NCBI GenBank assembly: GCA_963780135.1
Contig: CAWAAR010000003.1
Coordinates: forward strand, 930,001-994,000
DNA length: 64,000 nucleotides
Direction: 5' to 3'
Origin: Clostridium_AM sp963780135
Lineage (GTDB): Bacteria; Bacillota; Clostridia; Clostridiales; Clostridiaceae
The notes under the pieces are model-generated. The model searched no databases. It had not been told where the DNA came from and saw nothing but the letters and a program-made list of their open reading frames with translations. A program made the position numbers and the translations under genes. Below, one piece after another: positions 9,500-18,974 of the stretch; position 1 is the first letter of the stretch; every line of letters begins with the position of its first letter.

Positions 9500-9820
9500 A
9501 GATCGTAAATGTAAAATAACGCTTGGTTAATTCCAAGTGTTTATAATTGAGTGTTAAAATTATACAAAAAAATAATGTAGATTAATGTAACAATGTTTAG
9601 TATAATTATGTTGTTGAGAAAACTTAATTAAGCCAAATTTTGAATATCATATGAATTTTAGTTAAAAATGTACAAAATAGAAAGTTAATTAGATTAGGTT
9701 TTGAAAAATACTAAATATTAGTGGTATAGTAAAGTTGTAAATATTATTATTAATTGAAATAAAAAACAATTATGAAAATAAATGTATCAATTATATTTGC
9801 CTAATAAACTTATTTAATGG
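9475..9820 (+). repeat. Direct repeat of the minC 3' end flanking the minC-minD gap
   Basis: The last about 25 bases of minC (ATATTTGCCTAATAAATTTA onward, from about 9475) recur with one mismatch at about 9794-9818, immediately before the minD ribosome-binding site. The roughly 320 bp between them contains no open frame, a weak CTTGG/CCAAG hairpin at 9522-9537 and a promoter for minD. Confidence 0.6.
9701..9730 (+). promoter_or_regulatory. Probable sigma-A promoter for minD-minE
   Basis: TTGAAA at 9701-9706 and TATAGT at 9725-9730 are separated by 18 bp, about 100 bp before minD. Confidence 0.45.
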
Positions 9821-9831
9821 AGGTAGTGTAA

Positions 9832-10629
9832 ATGGGAGAAGCTATTGTAGTAACATCAGGCAAAGGTGGAGTAGGAAAAACCACCACCACAGCTAATATA
9901 GGAACAGGACTTGCATCCTTAGGTAAAAGTGTTGTAGTGGTGGATGGAGATACAGGTCTTAGAAATCTTGATGTTTTAATGGGTCTTGAAAATAGGATAA
10001 TCTTTACATTGTTAGATGTGGTGGAAGAAAAATGCAGGCTAAAGCAAGCACTTATTAAAGATAAAAGATTACCTAATTTATATCTTCTGCCTACAGCACA
10101 AACTAGAGACAAGGATGATGTTAACACAGAACAAATGATTAAACTAATAGAAGAGCTTAAAAAAGAATTTGATTATGTTATTATAGATTGTCCTGCTGGA
10201 ATAGAACAAGGATTTGAAAATGCTATAGTTAGTGCGGATAGAGCATTAATAGTGGTAAATCCGGAGGTTACATCTGTAAGGGATTCAGATAGAGTTATTG
10301 GAAAGTTAGATTCTAAAGGACTAGAAAATCATCAACTTATAATAAATAGAATAAATTACAGCATGGTTAAAGAAGGAAATATGTTGGATGTAAATGATAT
10401 ATTGGACAGCTTAGCTATAGAACTTATTGGTATAGTTCCTGACGACAGAAATGTAACTGTTTGCACTAACAAAGGAGAACCTATTGTTTTAGATAATAAG
10501 GCTTTAGCGGGACAAGCATTTAGAAATATAGCAAAAAGAATAGAGGGAGAAAAAGTTCCCTTTATGGATTTAAGTGATAACCAAGAAGGTTTGTTTTCAG
10601 GAATAAAAAAACTATTTGGTATTAAGTAG
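9832..10629 (+). CDS. minD: Septum site-determining ATPase MinD
   Basis: A 265-residue deviant-Walker P-loop ATPase (SGKGGVGKTTTTANIG at residues 9-24). IIDCPAGIEQGF near 118 is Walker B, and the C-terminal amphipathic tail GLFSGIKKLFGIK is the membrane-targeting helix. MinD recruits MinC to the membrane and is released by MinE, which follows 12 nt downstream. The ATG follows GGAGG. Confidence 0.97.
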   Translation: MGEAIVVTSGKGGVGKTTTTANIGTGLASLGKSVVVVDGDTGLRNLDVLMGLENRIIFTLLDVVEEKCRLKQALIKDKRLPNLYLLPTAQTRDKDDVNTEQMIKLIEELKKEFDYVIIDCPAGIEQGFENAIVSADRALIVVNPEVTSVRDSDRVIGKLDSKGLENHQLIINRINYSMVKEGNMLDVNDILDSLAIELIGIVPDDRNVTVCTNKGEPIVLDNKALAGQAFRNIAKRIEGEKVPFMDLSDNQEGLFSGIKKLFGIK

Positions 10630-10641
10630 GGAGGTATCAAA

Positions 10642-10911
10642 ATGGATTTATTTAAGATTTTTTCCCAAAGACCTTCCTCAAAAGATGTAGCTAAAGAAAG
10701 ATTAAAACTAATTTTAATACACGATAGGTCAAACGTTTCACCAGAATTATTAGAATCTATAAAAGAAGATATACTAAAGGTACTATCTAAATACGTGGAA
10801 ATTGACGATGGAGAGGTAGACGTAAAAATGACTAAAATGGAGCAATTGGAAGGAGACTCACCAGCTCTAATTGCAAGTATACCAATAAAAAGAATGAAAA
10901 CCGATAAATAA
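10642..10911 (+). CDS. minE: Cell division topological specificity factor MinE
   Basis: An 89-residue MinE with the N-terminal anti-MinCD helix (SKDVAKERLKLILIHDR) and the C-terminal dimerisation part with VEIDDGEVDVKM. Finding MinE with MinC/D implies an oscillating Min system, as in many clostridia, rather than the DivIVA-tethered Bacillus type. It ends just before a terminator. Confidence 0.95.
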   Translation: MDLFKIFSQRPSSKDVAKERLKLILIHDRSNVSPELLESIKEDILKVLSKYVEIDDGEVDVKMTKMEQLEGDSPALIASIPIKRMKTDK

Positions 10912-10926
10912 GTCACTTATGAATTT

Positions 10927-10968
10927 GCTTCAGAAAAAATTTGTTTTTTCTGAAGCTTAGTTTATTTT
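10927..10968 (+). terminator. Terminator after minCDE
   Basis: GCTTCAGAAAAAA pairs with TTTTTTCTGAAGC around a short loop, followed by a T-rich stretch. Confidence 0.8.
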
Positions 10969-11054
10969 GATATGCAGATTATGGATATGTAAAATACACA
11001 TAGATTTTTTCAAGGGGTGTGGTATAATCATATTTATATTGGAGGTATAAATAC

Positions 11055-12176
11055 ATGCTGCAAAAAATTACAATTAATAGAAAACTCTTAAAAGAACTAG
11101 ATTTTGTATCAATTATTACAGTAATAATTATAGTATTATTTGGTTGTTTAAACATTTATAGTGCCACACATATAAAATCAGGAAATCATTTTTTAAAGAC
11201 GCAGTTAATGTGGTTATTGGTAGGACTAGCAATAACTTATGTAATTTTGTTGTTTGATTATTCCATTATTGAAAATTATGCAAGTATAATTTATTGGCTT
11301 GGAATATTTCTACTGGTATTAAATGATACGATATTTAAATCTACAGTTAATGGAGCATCCTCATGGTTAAAAATAGGAGGAGTTCAGTTAATGCAACCTT
11401 CTGAGTTTGCAAAACTAGGTATGATTATAATGCTAGCAAAGCAGCTAAACATTATGGAAGGAAATATAAATAACCTAAAAAATTTTTTAAAACTAACAGC
11501 TTATGCTGTACTTCCTATGCTTTTGATAATAGAACAACCGGATATGGGAATGACTATGGTATGTTTTTTTATTGTGCTTGGAATATATTTTACAGCAGGT
11601 TTAGATTTGAAAATTATAGGCGGAGGGATAGCAGGGATAGTAGGACTTATTGCTGTTGTTTGGAATTCACCTTTAATGGAAGAATATTGGAAAACTAGAT
11701 TAACTTCTTTTATAAACCCAGAATCTAATGAATTAGGGTCTGGATTTCAGGTTGTTCAATCACAAATAGGAATAGGGTCTGGTGGAATTTGGGGAAAAGG
11801 ATTTTTAAAAGGGACTCAAATAGCAGGTGGCTTTATTCCAGAATCACATACAGATTTTATTTTTTCTGTAGTAGGTGAAGAATGGGGACTTATAGGTGCA
11901 TTAGTACTTTTGCTTTTATATGGCATATTGATATACAAATTTATAGAGACAGCTAGAAATTCAAAAGATATTTTTGGTTCTGTTATCTGTGTAGGTATTG
12001 TATCATCTTTATTATTTTCAGTATTGCAAAATATAGGTATGACTATAGGAATAGCACCAATAACAGGAATTACACTTCAATATATGAGTTATGGAGGTAG
12101 TTCCATGTTAACTAGTTTCATGGGGTTAGCACTTGTTTTAAATATAGGAATGAGAAGAAAAAAAATTAATTTTTAG
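11055..12176 (+). CDS. rodA: SEDS peptidoglycan polymerase RodA
   Basis: A 373-residue polytopic membrane protein with about ten helices, of the RodA/FtsW/SpoVE family. Conserved segments are GASSWLKIGGVQLMQPSEFAKL near 95-115, ESHTDFIFSVVGEEWG near 262-280, and the C-terminal GGSSMLTSFMGLALVLNI. It polymerises lipid II with the partner PBP2 encoded at 6056. A TATAAT at 11023 and GGAGG before the ATG suggest its own promoter. RodA is preferred over FtsW from the location. Confidence 0.9.
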   Translation: MLQKITINRKLLKELDFVSIITVIIIVLFGCLNIYSATHIKSGNHFLKTQLMWLLVGLAITYVILLFDYSIIENYASIIYWLGIFLLVLNDTIFKSTVNGASSWLKIGGVQLMQPSEFAKLGMIIMLAKQLNIMEGNINNLKNFLKLTAYAVLPMLLIIEQPDMGMTMVCFFIVLGIYFTAGLDLKIIGGGIAGIVGLIAVVWNSPLMEEYWKTRLTSFINPESNELGSGFQVVQSQIGIGSGGIWGKGFLKGTQIAGGFIPESHTDFIFSVVGEEWGLIGALVLLLLYGILIYKFIETARNSKDIFGSVICVGIVSSLLFSVLQNIGMTIGIAPITGITLQYMSYGGSSMLTSFMGLALVLNIGMRRKKINF

Positions 12177-12188
12177 GGGGAGATACTT

Positions 12189-12569
12189 ATGAAAATTGCG
12201 TTCATAGCTCATGATAAAAAGAAAGATGACATGGTGGATTTTGTAAAAAGATATAAGGAAGTTTTTGAAGATCATGAGTTATTTGGTACAGGAACAACAG
12301 GAAGAATTATAAGTGAAACAGTGGGTTTAAAAGTTCACAGATTTCTTTCAGGACCTTTAGGTGGAGATCAACAAATAGGTGCAAAAGTTGCAGAAGGAAA
12401 TATGGATTTTATAATTTTTTTAAGAGACCCACTTACTGCACAGCCTCATGAACCAGATGTTTCAGCATTACTTAGAATTTGTGATGTTCACTGTATTCCA
12501 CTTGCCACTAATCTTGGTTCAGCAGAAGTTTTTGTAAAAGCTCTTAAATCTCATGATAACGAAAAATAA
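12189..12569 (+). CDS. mgsA: Methylglyoxal synthase
   Basis: A 126-residue enzyme with the family signature: IAFIAHDKKKDDMV at the start, LFGTGTTGRII near 40, the GPLGGDQQIGAKVAEG segment near 60-75, and IIFLRDPL (catalytic Asp) near 80. It converts dihydroxyacetone phosphate to methylglyoxal plus phosphate, a bypass that relieves phosphosugar stress. It lies 12 nt after rodA and probably shares its transcript. Confidence 0.96.
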   Translation: MKIAFIAHDKKKDDMVDFVKRYKEVFEDHELFGTGTTGRIISETVGLKVHRFLSGPLGGDQQIGAKVAEGNMDFIIFLRDPLTAQPHEPDVSALLRICDVHCIPLATNLGSAEVFVKALKSHDNEK

Positions 12570-12574
12570 AAAGA

Positions 12575-12610
12575 CAAAAACCTTAACAAAAAAGTTAGGG
12601 TTTTTTATTT
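12575..12610 (+). terminator. Terminator after mgsA
   Basis: AAAAACCTTAAC pairs with GTTAGGGTTTTTT (including one G-U pair) around an A-rich loop. Confidence 0.8.
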
Positions 12611-12726
12611 TTAAGTAAATAAGAAAGAACTGTATAGCTATCATAAAAAAATGGATACAAAAGTATATATATATTAAGTGCTTTATATAGGACTTAATAT
12701 ATTAAAAATTGGAGGACCGTTTTTAT

Positions 12727-13515
12727 ATGGGAAGTTATAATTCTGAATATGAAGATTACTATAATTCTTTAAGAAAGAAAACTAGAGCTGCATACGTACC
12801 TTATCATAAAAATGCTTTTACATTTAGTAAAGAAGAAAAAAATGAGGGGAATTACTGGGGAAGAAGAATTGTTAGGGATTTAATAGGAGTTTTTATTCTT
12901 TTTATTTTTGTTATAGTATGTAAATCAGTACCTAATGCTAAAACAGTAGCAGCATACAATTACTCTAGAGAAGTAATAAATCAAAACTATGATTATAAAG
13001 CTCTTTTAAATAAGAGTAAAAGCTTTGATTTAAGAAAGTTTCAGGACAATATAATTAATAGAATTGAAAAGATTAGAAGTAAAGTCACAGGAACAGATAT
13101 GCTAGAAGATAAGATAAAAAAAGAATTTATACTGCCAATGGAAGGAACTGAAACTTCTGCTTTTGGCTATAGAAAGGATCCAATAACTAAAAAAAATAAA
13201 TTTCATTCAGGTATAGATATAGATGCAAAAATGAATACGGATGTTAAGGCTGCTTTTAGTGGGAAAATTAAGGAATGCTCGGAAGATAGCGAACAAGGAA
13301 AGTATATTTTAATTGATCATGGGGATGGACTAGAAACTAAATATTGTCATTTGAATGAAATACTTATAAAAAAAGAAGATGTGGTGAAAAAAAGTCAGAT
13401 TATAGCCAAAAGTGGTAATACAGGCAAATCTACTGGACCACATCTTCATTTTGAGCTTTTATACATGGGAGAAAATAAAAATCCAAATGATTATTTTAGT
13501 ACGACAAAAAATTAA
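12727..13515 (+). CDS. Membrane-anchored M23/LytM protein, SpoIVFA-like by position
   Basis: A 262-residue protein with a cytoplasmic part, one membrane helix at about 52-72, and a C-terminal LytM (M23) domain. The zinc-ligand pattern is intact: H160-S-G-I-D164 and H239-L-H241. In Bacillus the gene just before spoIVFB is spoIVFA, a LytM-domain regulator holding SpoIVFB inactive in the forespore membrane, and this gene has the same place and architecture. Either that regulator role or an active endopeptidase is possible. The start at 12727 follows GGAGG; an upstream TTG at 12709 overlaps that site and is less likely. Confidence 0.8.
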   Translation: MGSYNSEYEDYYNSLRKKTRAAYVPYHKNAFTFSKEEKNEGNYWGRRIVRDLIGVFILFIFVIVCKSVPNAKTVAAYNYSREVINQNYDYKALLNKSKSFDLRKFQDNIINRIEKIRSKVTGTDMLEDKIKKEFILPMEGTETSAFGYRKDPITKKNKFHSGIDIDAKMNTDVKAAFSGKIKECSEDSEQGKYILIDHGDGLETKYCHLNEILIKKEDVVKKSQIIAKSGNTGKSTGPHLHFELLYMGENKNPNDYFSTTKN

Positions 13516-13532
13516 TATGTAGGAGTAGTTTT

Positions 13533-14378
13533 GTGATTAAAGTAAGTAAGTATTTTATTCCTTATGTTATATTTCTAATTATTATAGGTTATAAAGGGAA
13601 AGTTATCTACGCTTTTTTAATTGTTATATTTCATGAAAGTATTCATTATTTAGTTGCTAAACATTACAATTTTTCAGGATTTGATATAGAACTAAAAATG
13701 GTTGGAGCATCAATAAGATTTAAAGAATTAGATGATGCATCTCCAAAAGAAGATTTAATTATATCCTTATCTGGACCTGCATCAAATTTAGTTTTAGGTG
13801 TGATTTTTTATTTTATAAATGCAAAAATACCCTGCAGTGAATTTTACATGTTATCTACAGGAAATATGGCTATAGGAATTTTTAATCTTATACCTGCTTT
13901 TCCTTTAGATGGAGGAAGAATGTTAAGAGACATATTATATTTTAAATTTTCTTACAAAAAAGCAAATAAAATTATGATAAATGTAAGTAGCATTATAGCT
14001 GCTTTTCTAATGTTCATATATATATTACTGTTTTTAAAAGGAATTAATAATTTTAATATTGGTATTATAGGAGTATTTATAATAATATCGTCATTTAAAG
14101 AAAAAGAAAGGATAGCGTATATAATTATGGGAGATATTATAAAAAAGAAATATAAGTTTATAAATAAAGGATATATGGAAAATAAAAATATTTCAGTACA
14201 TTATAAAAAAGATTTATTAAGTATTATGGGTCTATTTGATAAGAATAAATATAATATGTTCACTGTTTTAGACAATGATATGAAAGTTATGGATATTCTT
14301 TATGAAGAAGATATAATAGATGGTCTTAAATTGTATGGTAATATAAGTTTAGAAGAATTTATGAGAATTCACAGCTAA
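13533..14378 (+). CDS. spoIVFB: Site-2 protease, SpoIVFB-like (M50)
   Basis: A 281-residue M50B membrane metalloprotease. The zinc site is H34-E-S-I-H38 in the second membrane segment, and the distal ligand motif FPLDGGRML is near residue 124. A C-terminal part of about 80 residues resembles the CBS-like regulatory tail of SpoIVFB. In Bacillus it cleaves pro-sigma-K to start late mother-cell transcription. The start is GTG, 17 nt after the M23 gene. Gene order matches the Bacillus spoIVFA-spoIVFB-rplU neighbourhood. Confidence 0.88.
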   Translation: MIKVSKYFIPYVIFLIIIGYKGKVIYAFLIVIFHESIHYLVAKHYNFSGFDIELKMVGASIRFKELDDASPKEDLIISLSGPASNLVLGVIFYFINAKIPCSEFYMLSTGNMAIGIFNLIPAFPLDGGRMLRDILYFKFSYKKANKIMINVSSIIAAFLMFIYILLFLKGINNFNIGIIGVFIIISSFKEKERIAYIIMGDIIKKKYKFINKGYMENKNISVHYKKDLLSIMGLFDKNKYNMFTVLDNDMKVMDILYEEDIIDGLKLYGNISLEEFMRIHS

Positions 14379-14454
14379 AAATAAAAAAATGTATTTTATA
14401 TTTATATTTTGTTATGTTAGAATATCAAGTGATAACACAAGAGGAGGATTATTA

Positions 14455-16316
14455 ATGAATAGAATTTCAGATGATATATTGTTTAAGGTGGAAAAACCAG
14501 CCCGCTACATAGGTGGTGAGCTTAATTCTTATAATAAGGATAAAAATGAGGTTGATATTAGGTTTGCTTTTTGCTTTCCAGATGTATATGAAGTTGGTAT
14601 GTCTCATCTTGGTATGAGAATTCTTTATTATATACTAAATGAAAGGGAAGATACTTTTTGCGAAAGAGTTTTTGCACCATGGACAGACATGGAAAAGCTT
14701 ATGAGGGAAAATGATATACCGCTTTATGCACTTGAAACTAAAGATCCTGTAAAGGAATTTGATTTTATAGGTTTCACTCTTCAATATGAGATGAGTTACA
14801 CTAATATATTAAATATGATTGATTTAGCAGGTATTCCTATTAGAGCATCAGAAAGAGGAGAAGAAGATCCTATAATAATGTGTGGAGGTCCTTGTGCATA
14901 CAATCCAGAACCGCTTTATGCTATAGCAGATTTTTTTGCTATGGGAGAAGGCGAGGAACAAATGAATGAGATTATGGACTTGTATAAAGAACATAAGGGT
15001 AAGAGTACTAAAAAGGAATTTTTAAGAGAACTTTCACATATAGAAGGAATTTATGTTCCATCTCTTTATACTGTAGAATATAAAGAAGATGGAACTATAA
15101 GAGAATTTAAACCATTATATGATGATGTACCTAAAAAAGTTAAAAAAAGAATAATAAAAAATTTCAGTGATGTAGCATATCCTGACAAATTTATTGTTCC
15201 ATATACAGATATAGTACATGACAGAATAATGCTTGAAACCTTTAGAGGATGTAGCAGAGGCTGTAGATTTTGTCAGGCAGGTATGATATATAGACCAATA
15301 AGAGAAAAAACAACAGATAAACTAATGGAGTTAGCAGAAAGCCTTATAAAATCTACAGGTTATTCAGAACTTTCACTTAACGTCGTTAAGTATATGTGAT
15401 TATTCTAGATATACAAAATTTAATACATAGGTTGGTAGAAAAACACGAAAAGGACAAGGTTGGAGTTTCCCTACCATCTCTTAGAATTGATTCATTTTTT
15501 GTAGATATGATAAATGAAATACAAAAAGTTAGAAAAACAGGTTTAACTTTTGCGCCAGAAGCTGGAAATCAGAGGATGCGAGATGTTATAAATAAGGGAG
15601 TAACAGAGAAAAATTTAATGGATTCAGTAAAAAGTGCTTTTGAATCTGGATGGTCTACCATTAAATTATATTTTATGATTGGGCTTCCTTATGAGAATAT
15701 AGAGGATGTAGAGGGTATTGCTGATTTATCACAGAAGGTGGTAGATCAATATTATGGGGTACCAAAGGAAAAAAGAAAGAAAGGACTTAGAGTTACAGTA
15801 AGTACTGCCATATTTGTTCCTAAACCATTCACTCCTTTCCAATGGGTTCCACAAATAAGAATGGAAGAAGTAAGAGAAAAAATAAATGCTTTGAGATCAT
15901 CAATAAAAAGCAGAAATATCGTTTATAATTGGCATGAAACTCCTGTTAGCTACTTAGAAGCTATATTTGCAAGAGGAGATAGAAGAGTTTGTGATGTATT
16001 AATTAAAGCATTTGAAAAAGGCGCGAAATTTGATGGATGGTCAGAATACTTTGATTTTGATAATTGGATGGAAGCATTTAAAGAATGCAATGTAGATGGT
16101 GACTTTTATGCTTATAGAGAAAGAGAATATGATGAAATATTGCCATGGGATTTTGTAGATGTAGGTGTAAATAAAGAGTTCTTAATAAAGGAAAATGAAA
16201 AAGCTAAAAAAGAAGAATTAACACAGGATTGCAGACAGGGATGTACTGGATGTGAAGTGAATATTAACTTAGAAGGGAAGTGCTTTGAGGGTGCATTACT
16301 TAATAAAGTTCAGTAA
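14455..16316 (+). pseudogene. Radical SAM protein with B12-like domain (TIGR03960 type), interrupted by two single-base insertions
   Basis: The first frame (14455-15399) carries the N-terminal B12-binding-like half and the radical-SAM cysteines C-x3-C-x2-C (CSRGCRFC). It then goes out of frame after TGYSELSL. The match resumes with VEKHEKDKVGVSLPSLR in the frame ending at 16316, which carries the rest of the TIM barrel and a C-terminal Cys cluster (CRQGCTGCEVN). Removing one A near 15379 and one A at 15407 restores the expected SLTSLSICDYSDIQNL reading. Intact relatives are about 620 residues. It is normally paired with the next gene; substrate is unknown. The start has GAGGAGG upstream. Confidence 0.8.
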
Positions 16317-16998
16317 GGAAAGTGATATAAAATTTATAGGACATTTAGATTTTATGAGAACTATTCAGAGAATGATTAGGAGATCAGGGCTTCCTGTAGA
16401 GTACTCTAAGGGATTCAATCCACATGTAAATATATATATAGCTCAACCATTAGCTGTAGGGGTTTATTCATCAGGAGATTATATGGATATGATGCTAGAT
16501 GAAGAAGTTGATGAAAATATCATAATAGAAAAATTAAATGCAGTGGCTCCTATGGGAATAAAGGTTTTTGAAGCTGTGCAAATAGAGGATATTGAAAATA
16601 AAAAGATATTTAAATCAATGGCTGCTATTGATGGAGCAAAATATACAATAAGAATAAAGTATATAAATTTAGATTCTTTAAATCAAGAAATTGAAAAGTT
16701 ATTAGCTTCAGATACTTGGAATACTATAAAGAAAAGTAAAAGTGGAGAAGCTGAAGTTAATATAAAAACTATGATTAAAGAATTAAATTATAAAATAGAA
16801 AGTAATGTTTTAATTATACAAACTATCATAGATTGTGGTAGTAGAAAAAACTTATCTGCAGAGCTCCTAGCAAAATACATTCAAGAAAATACAACAGGAG
16901 TAAACCTGGAAACTTTTGTTGATATAAAAAGAGAAGAAATGTATGGTGAATTAAAAGGAAAATTAGTACCGTTGTATCAGTATGCAAAAGAAGTATAA
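16285..16998 (+). CDS. TIGR03936/DUF2344 protein, partner of the radical SAM gene
   Basis: A 237-residue protein beginning MRVHYLIKFSKESDIKFIGHLDFMRTIQR, the hallmark of the DUF2344 family that follows TIGR03960 radical SAM genes. FNPH with AQPLAVGVYSSGDYMD near 40-65 is also typical. Function is unknown; an RNA- or protein-modification role is only inferred from the partner. The TTG start at 16285 overlaps the upstream coding region by about 30 bases, with GAAGGGA upstream. Confidence 0.85.
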   Translation: MRVHYLIKFSKESDIKFIGHLDFMRTIQRMIRRSGLPVEYSKGFNPHVNIYIAQPLAVGVYSSGDYMDMMLDEEVDENIIIEKLNAVAPMGIKVFEAVQIEDIENKKIFKSMAAIDGAKYTIRIKYINLDSLNQEIEKLLASDTWNTIKKSKSGEAEVNIKTMIKELNYKIESNVLIIQTIIDCGSRKNLSAELLAKYIQENTTGVNLETFVDIKREEMYGELKGKLVPLYQYAKEV

Positions 16999-17026
16999 GT
17001 GTAATTAAGTTTCAAATTTAAAAATA

Positions 17027-17328
17027 ATGCGACGCAACCTTTTCAGAGGACAGAGGACAATTGACAGAGGACAGTGAAGGATGATTTTTCTCCGCTTCAC
17101 TACGAAAAATTTTTAATTTTAAAAAAACTCACGTTTTTTTGTTTTTAAGAAATGTTTTCTAAGCAAGCAAAATTATCTGAAAATCATAGATTTTAGCTTC
17201 CTGCTTAAGCGGTGTTTTGCTTTAGCAAAACAAGTGTAAAATAAATTAGTTTTCTGACGTAAGGAGGAAAACTCACCTTCATTGTCCTCTGTCCTTTGTC
17301 AATTGTCCTCTGAAAAGTTGTGTCGCAT
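17027..17328. repeat. 302-bp inverted-repeat element (MITE-like)
   Basis: The ends are imperfect inverted repeats of about 50 bp: ATGCGACGCAACCTTTTC at the left and the complement of GAAAAGTTGTGTCGCAT at the right. Just inside each are GAGGACAGAGGACAATTGAC-type blocks (17046-17074 and the complement at 17281-17311). The centre has an AT-rich part and a TTTTGC/GCAAAA hairpin around 17215. There is no open reading frame. It fills the gap between the DUF2344 gene and RNase G. Confidence 0.75.
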
Positions 17329-17391
17329 TTTGCTTATTGTGTGTAAACATAGTGATCAACTTTTGCACTCAAATGAAAAGGGGATGTTAAT

Positions 17392-18831
17392 TTGAAAGAT
17401 ATATTTATAGAAAGGCAGGAGAACCTTTTAAGAATTGCTATAAGACAGAAAGAAATTATAAAAGAGTGCTTTATAGAAGAAGAAAATGGTGAACCATACC
17501 CTGGCGAAATATATAAGGGAGTTGTAAAAAACATTGTACCTGCTATAAAATGTGCATTTATAGACATTGGTCATAAAAAAAATGTATATATATATTTAGA
17601 TAATAAATTTAAAAATACAAAACTGAAAAAAGGTGAAGAAGTTTTAGTACAAGTGCTAAAAGAAGATTTAGGCAGTAAAGGTGCTAAAGTTACAAATGCA
17701 ATAAGTATCCCAGGAAAATATTGTGTACTAATGACTATGGATAATGAAATAAGTTTTTCGAAAAAAATAGAAGATGAAGCATTAAAGATGGAATTAGCTA
17801 AGAATTTAGAAAAACCTGATGATGTAGGTATAATGATAAGAACTGAAGCAGTAAATGCACCTGTAAGCACTATAAATGAAGAAATAAATAAACTTTACCA
17901 TATATATATGGATGTAAATAATAGATCAAAATACTTCAATAAAATTGGGCTATTGTTTGATAATGGTGGAATTTTAGGAAGAGTTTTAAGAGATAAATTA
18001 AATAGCGATAATTGCAAAATATATGTTAATTCAGAAAAAGATCTTGAGTATATAAATGAATTTTTAATGGACTCATTATATGGAAAAATAACAGTAAAAC
18101 TCCATGAAAACAGCAGAACTCTATTTGATTATTATGGAATTGAAAGAGAAATATTAAGTCTTAGAAATAATAGAGTTTATTTAAATTGCGGAGGATATAT
18201 TGTTATTGATAAAACAGAAGCTATGTTTGTTATAGATGTTAATTCGGGAAAAAATGTAAAAAGCAATTCTATAGAGAAAACAGCATATACTACTAATTAT
18301 CAAGCAGCAGAAGAAGTTGTAAAACAAATAGGGCTTAGAAATCTAAGTGGTATTATAGTTATAGATTTTATAGATATGTACAATGATGAAAACAAGAAAA
18401 AAATAATTGAAAAGCTTAATGAAGGTTTTAAATATGATAAGAATAAAACAGTAATATATCCATTTACAGAGCTTAATTTAGTTCAAATAGCTAGAAGAAG
18501 ATCAGGAAAATCTATATATGACTATATAGAGGAAGATTGCGAGCTCTGCACAGGAAAAGGAAAAAGAATAAAGTTTTCATATATATGTATGCTTATAAAA
18601 AATGAAATTTTAAAAATAAGCGAGCAAAGAGATATAAAGGATATACATATAGAAATAGATGAAAGTTATGCTAAAAATGTAAAAGGTGATGTGCTAAACT
18701 TCATAAGGGATATAGATGCTTTAGATAAAAGTATTTATGTTACATATGTAAAAAGTGAATACTTTAAAGTAGAACCATTGATTTTTGCAAATCAAATAGA
18801 AAACCTAGAAATGTCCAAAATTTATGAATAA
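17392..18831 (+). CDS. rng: Ribonuclease E/G family enzyme
   Basis: A 479-residue protein. The S1-type RNA-binding part is near 38-105 (GEIYKGVVKNIVPAIKCAFIDIGHKKNVYIYL), the DNase-I-like catalytic part includes VIDVNSGK near 285 and GIIVIDFIDM near 322, and the Zn-link Cys pair is CELC near 385. The family makes endonucleolytic cuts in rRNA precursors and mRNA. The TTG start follows AAAGGGGATG. Length fits RNase G rather than full RNase E. Confidence 0.92.
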   Translation: MKDIFIERQENLLRIAIRQKEIIKECFIEEENGEPYPGEIYKGVVKNIVPAIKCAFIDIGHKKNVYIYLDNKFKNTKLKKGEEVLVQVLKEDLGSKGAKVTNAISIPGKYCVLMTMDNEISFSKKIEDEALKMELAKNLEKPDDVGIMIRTEAVNAPVSTINEEINKLYHIYMDVNNRSKYFNKIGLLFDNGGILGRVLRDKLNSDNCKIYVNSEKDLEYINEFLMDSLYGKITVKLHENSRTLFDYYGIEREILSLRNNRVYLNCGGYIVIDKTEAMFVIDVNSGKNVKSNSIEKTAYTTNYQAAEEVVKQIGLRNLSGIIVIDFIDMYNDENKKKIIEKLNEGFKYDKNKTVIYPFTELNLVQIARRRSGKSIYDYIEEDCELCTGKGKRIKFSYICMLIKNEILKISEQRDIKDIHIEIDESYAKNVKGDVLNFIRDIDALDKSIYVTYVKSEYFKVEPLIFANQIENLEMSKIYE

Positions 18832-18867
18832 AAAACTTTACAAATAGAAATACATATGTTAAAATGG

Positions 18868-18970
18868 CATTTGTAGACCGCACGGAGAAGGTTATTAAAC
18901 TGCAATATAAGGATGTTAAATCTATAATATTGTGTACCTTGGATGGCGAGACTGGATTGAGGAGGTGTAT
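18868..18970 (+). promoter_or_regulatory. Ribosomal protein L21 leader RNA
   Basis: The about 100 bases before rplU carry TAGACCGCACGGAGAAGG followed by a folded stretch, matching the autoregulatory L21 leader of Firmicutes. No other gene uses this space. An open frame reading through it into rplU starts at 18864 but lacks a ribosome-binding site. Confidence 0.7.
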
Positions 18971-18974
18971 TTTA

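Noticed and set aside
18864..18974. N-terminal extension of L21 in the open frame upstream of rplU
   Set aside because: No ribosome-binding site, and the bases fit the L21 leader RNA; the start at 18975 has GGAGGTG.
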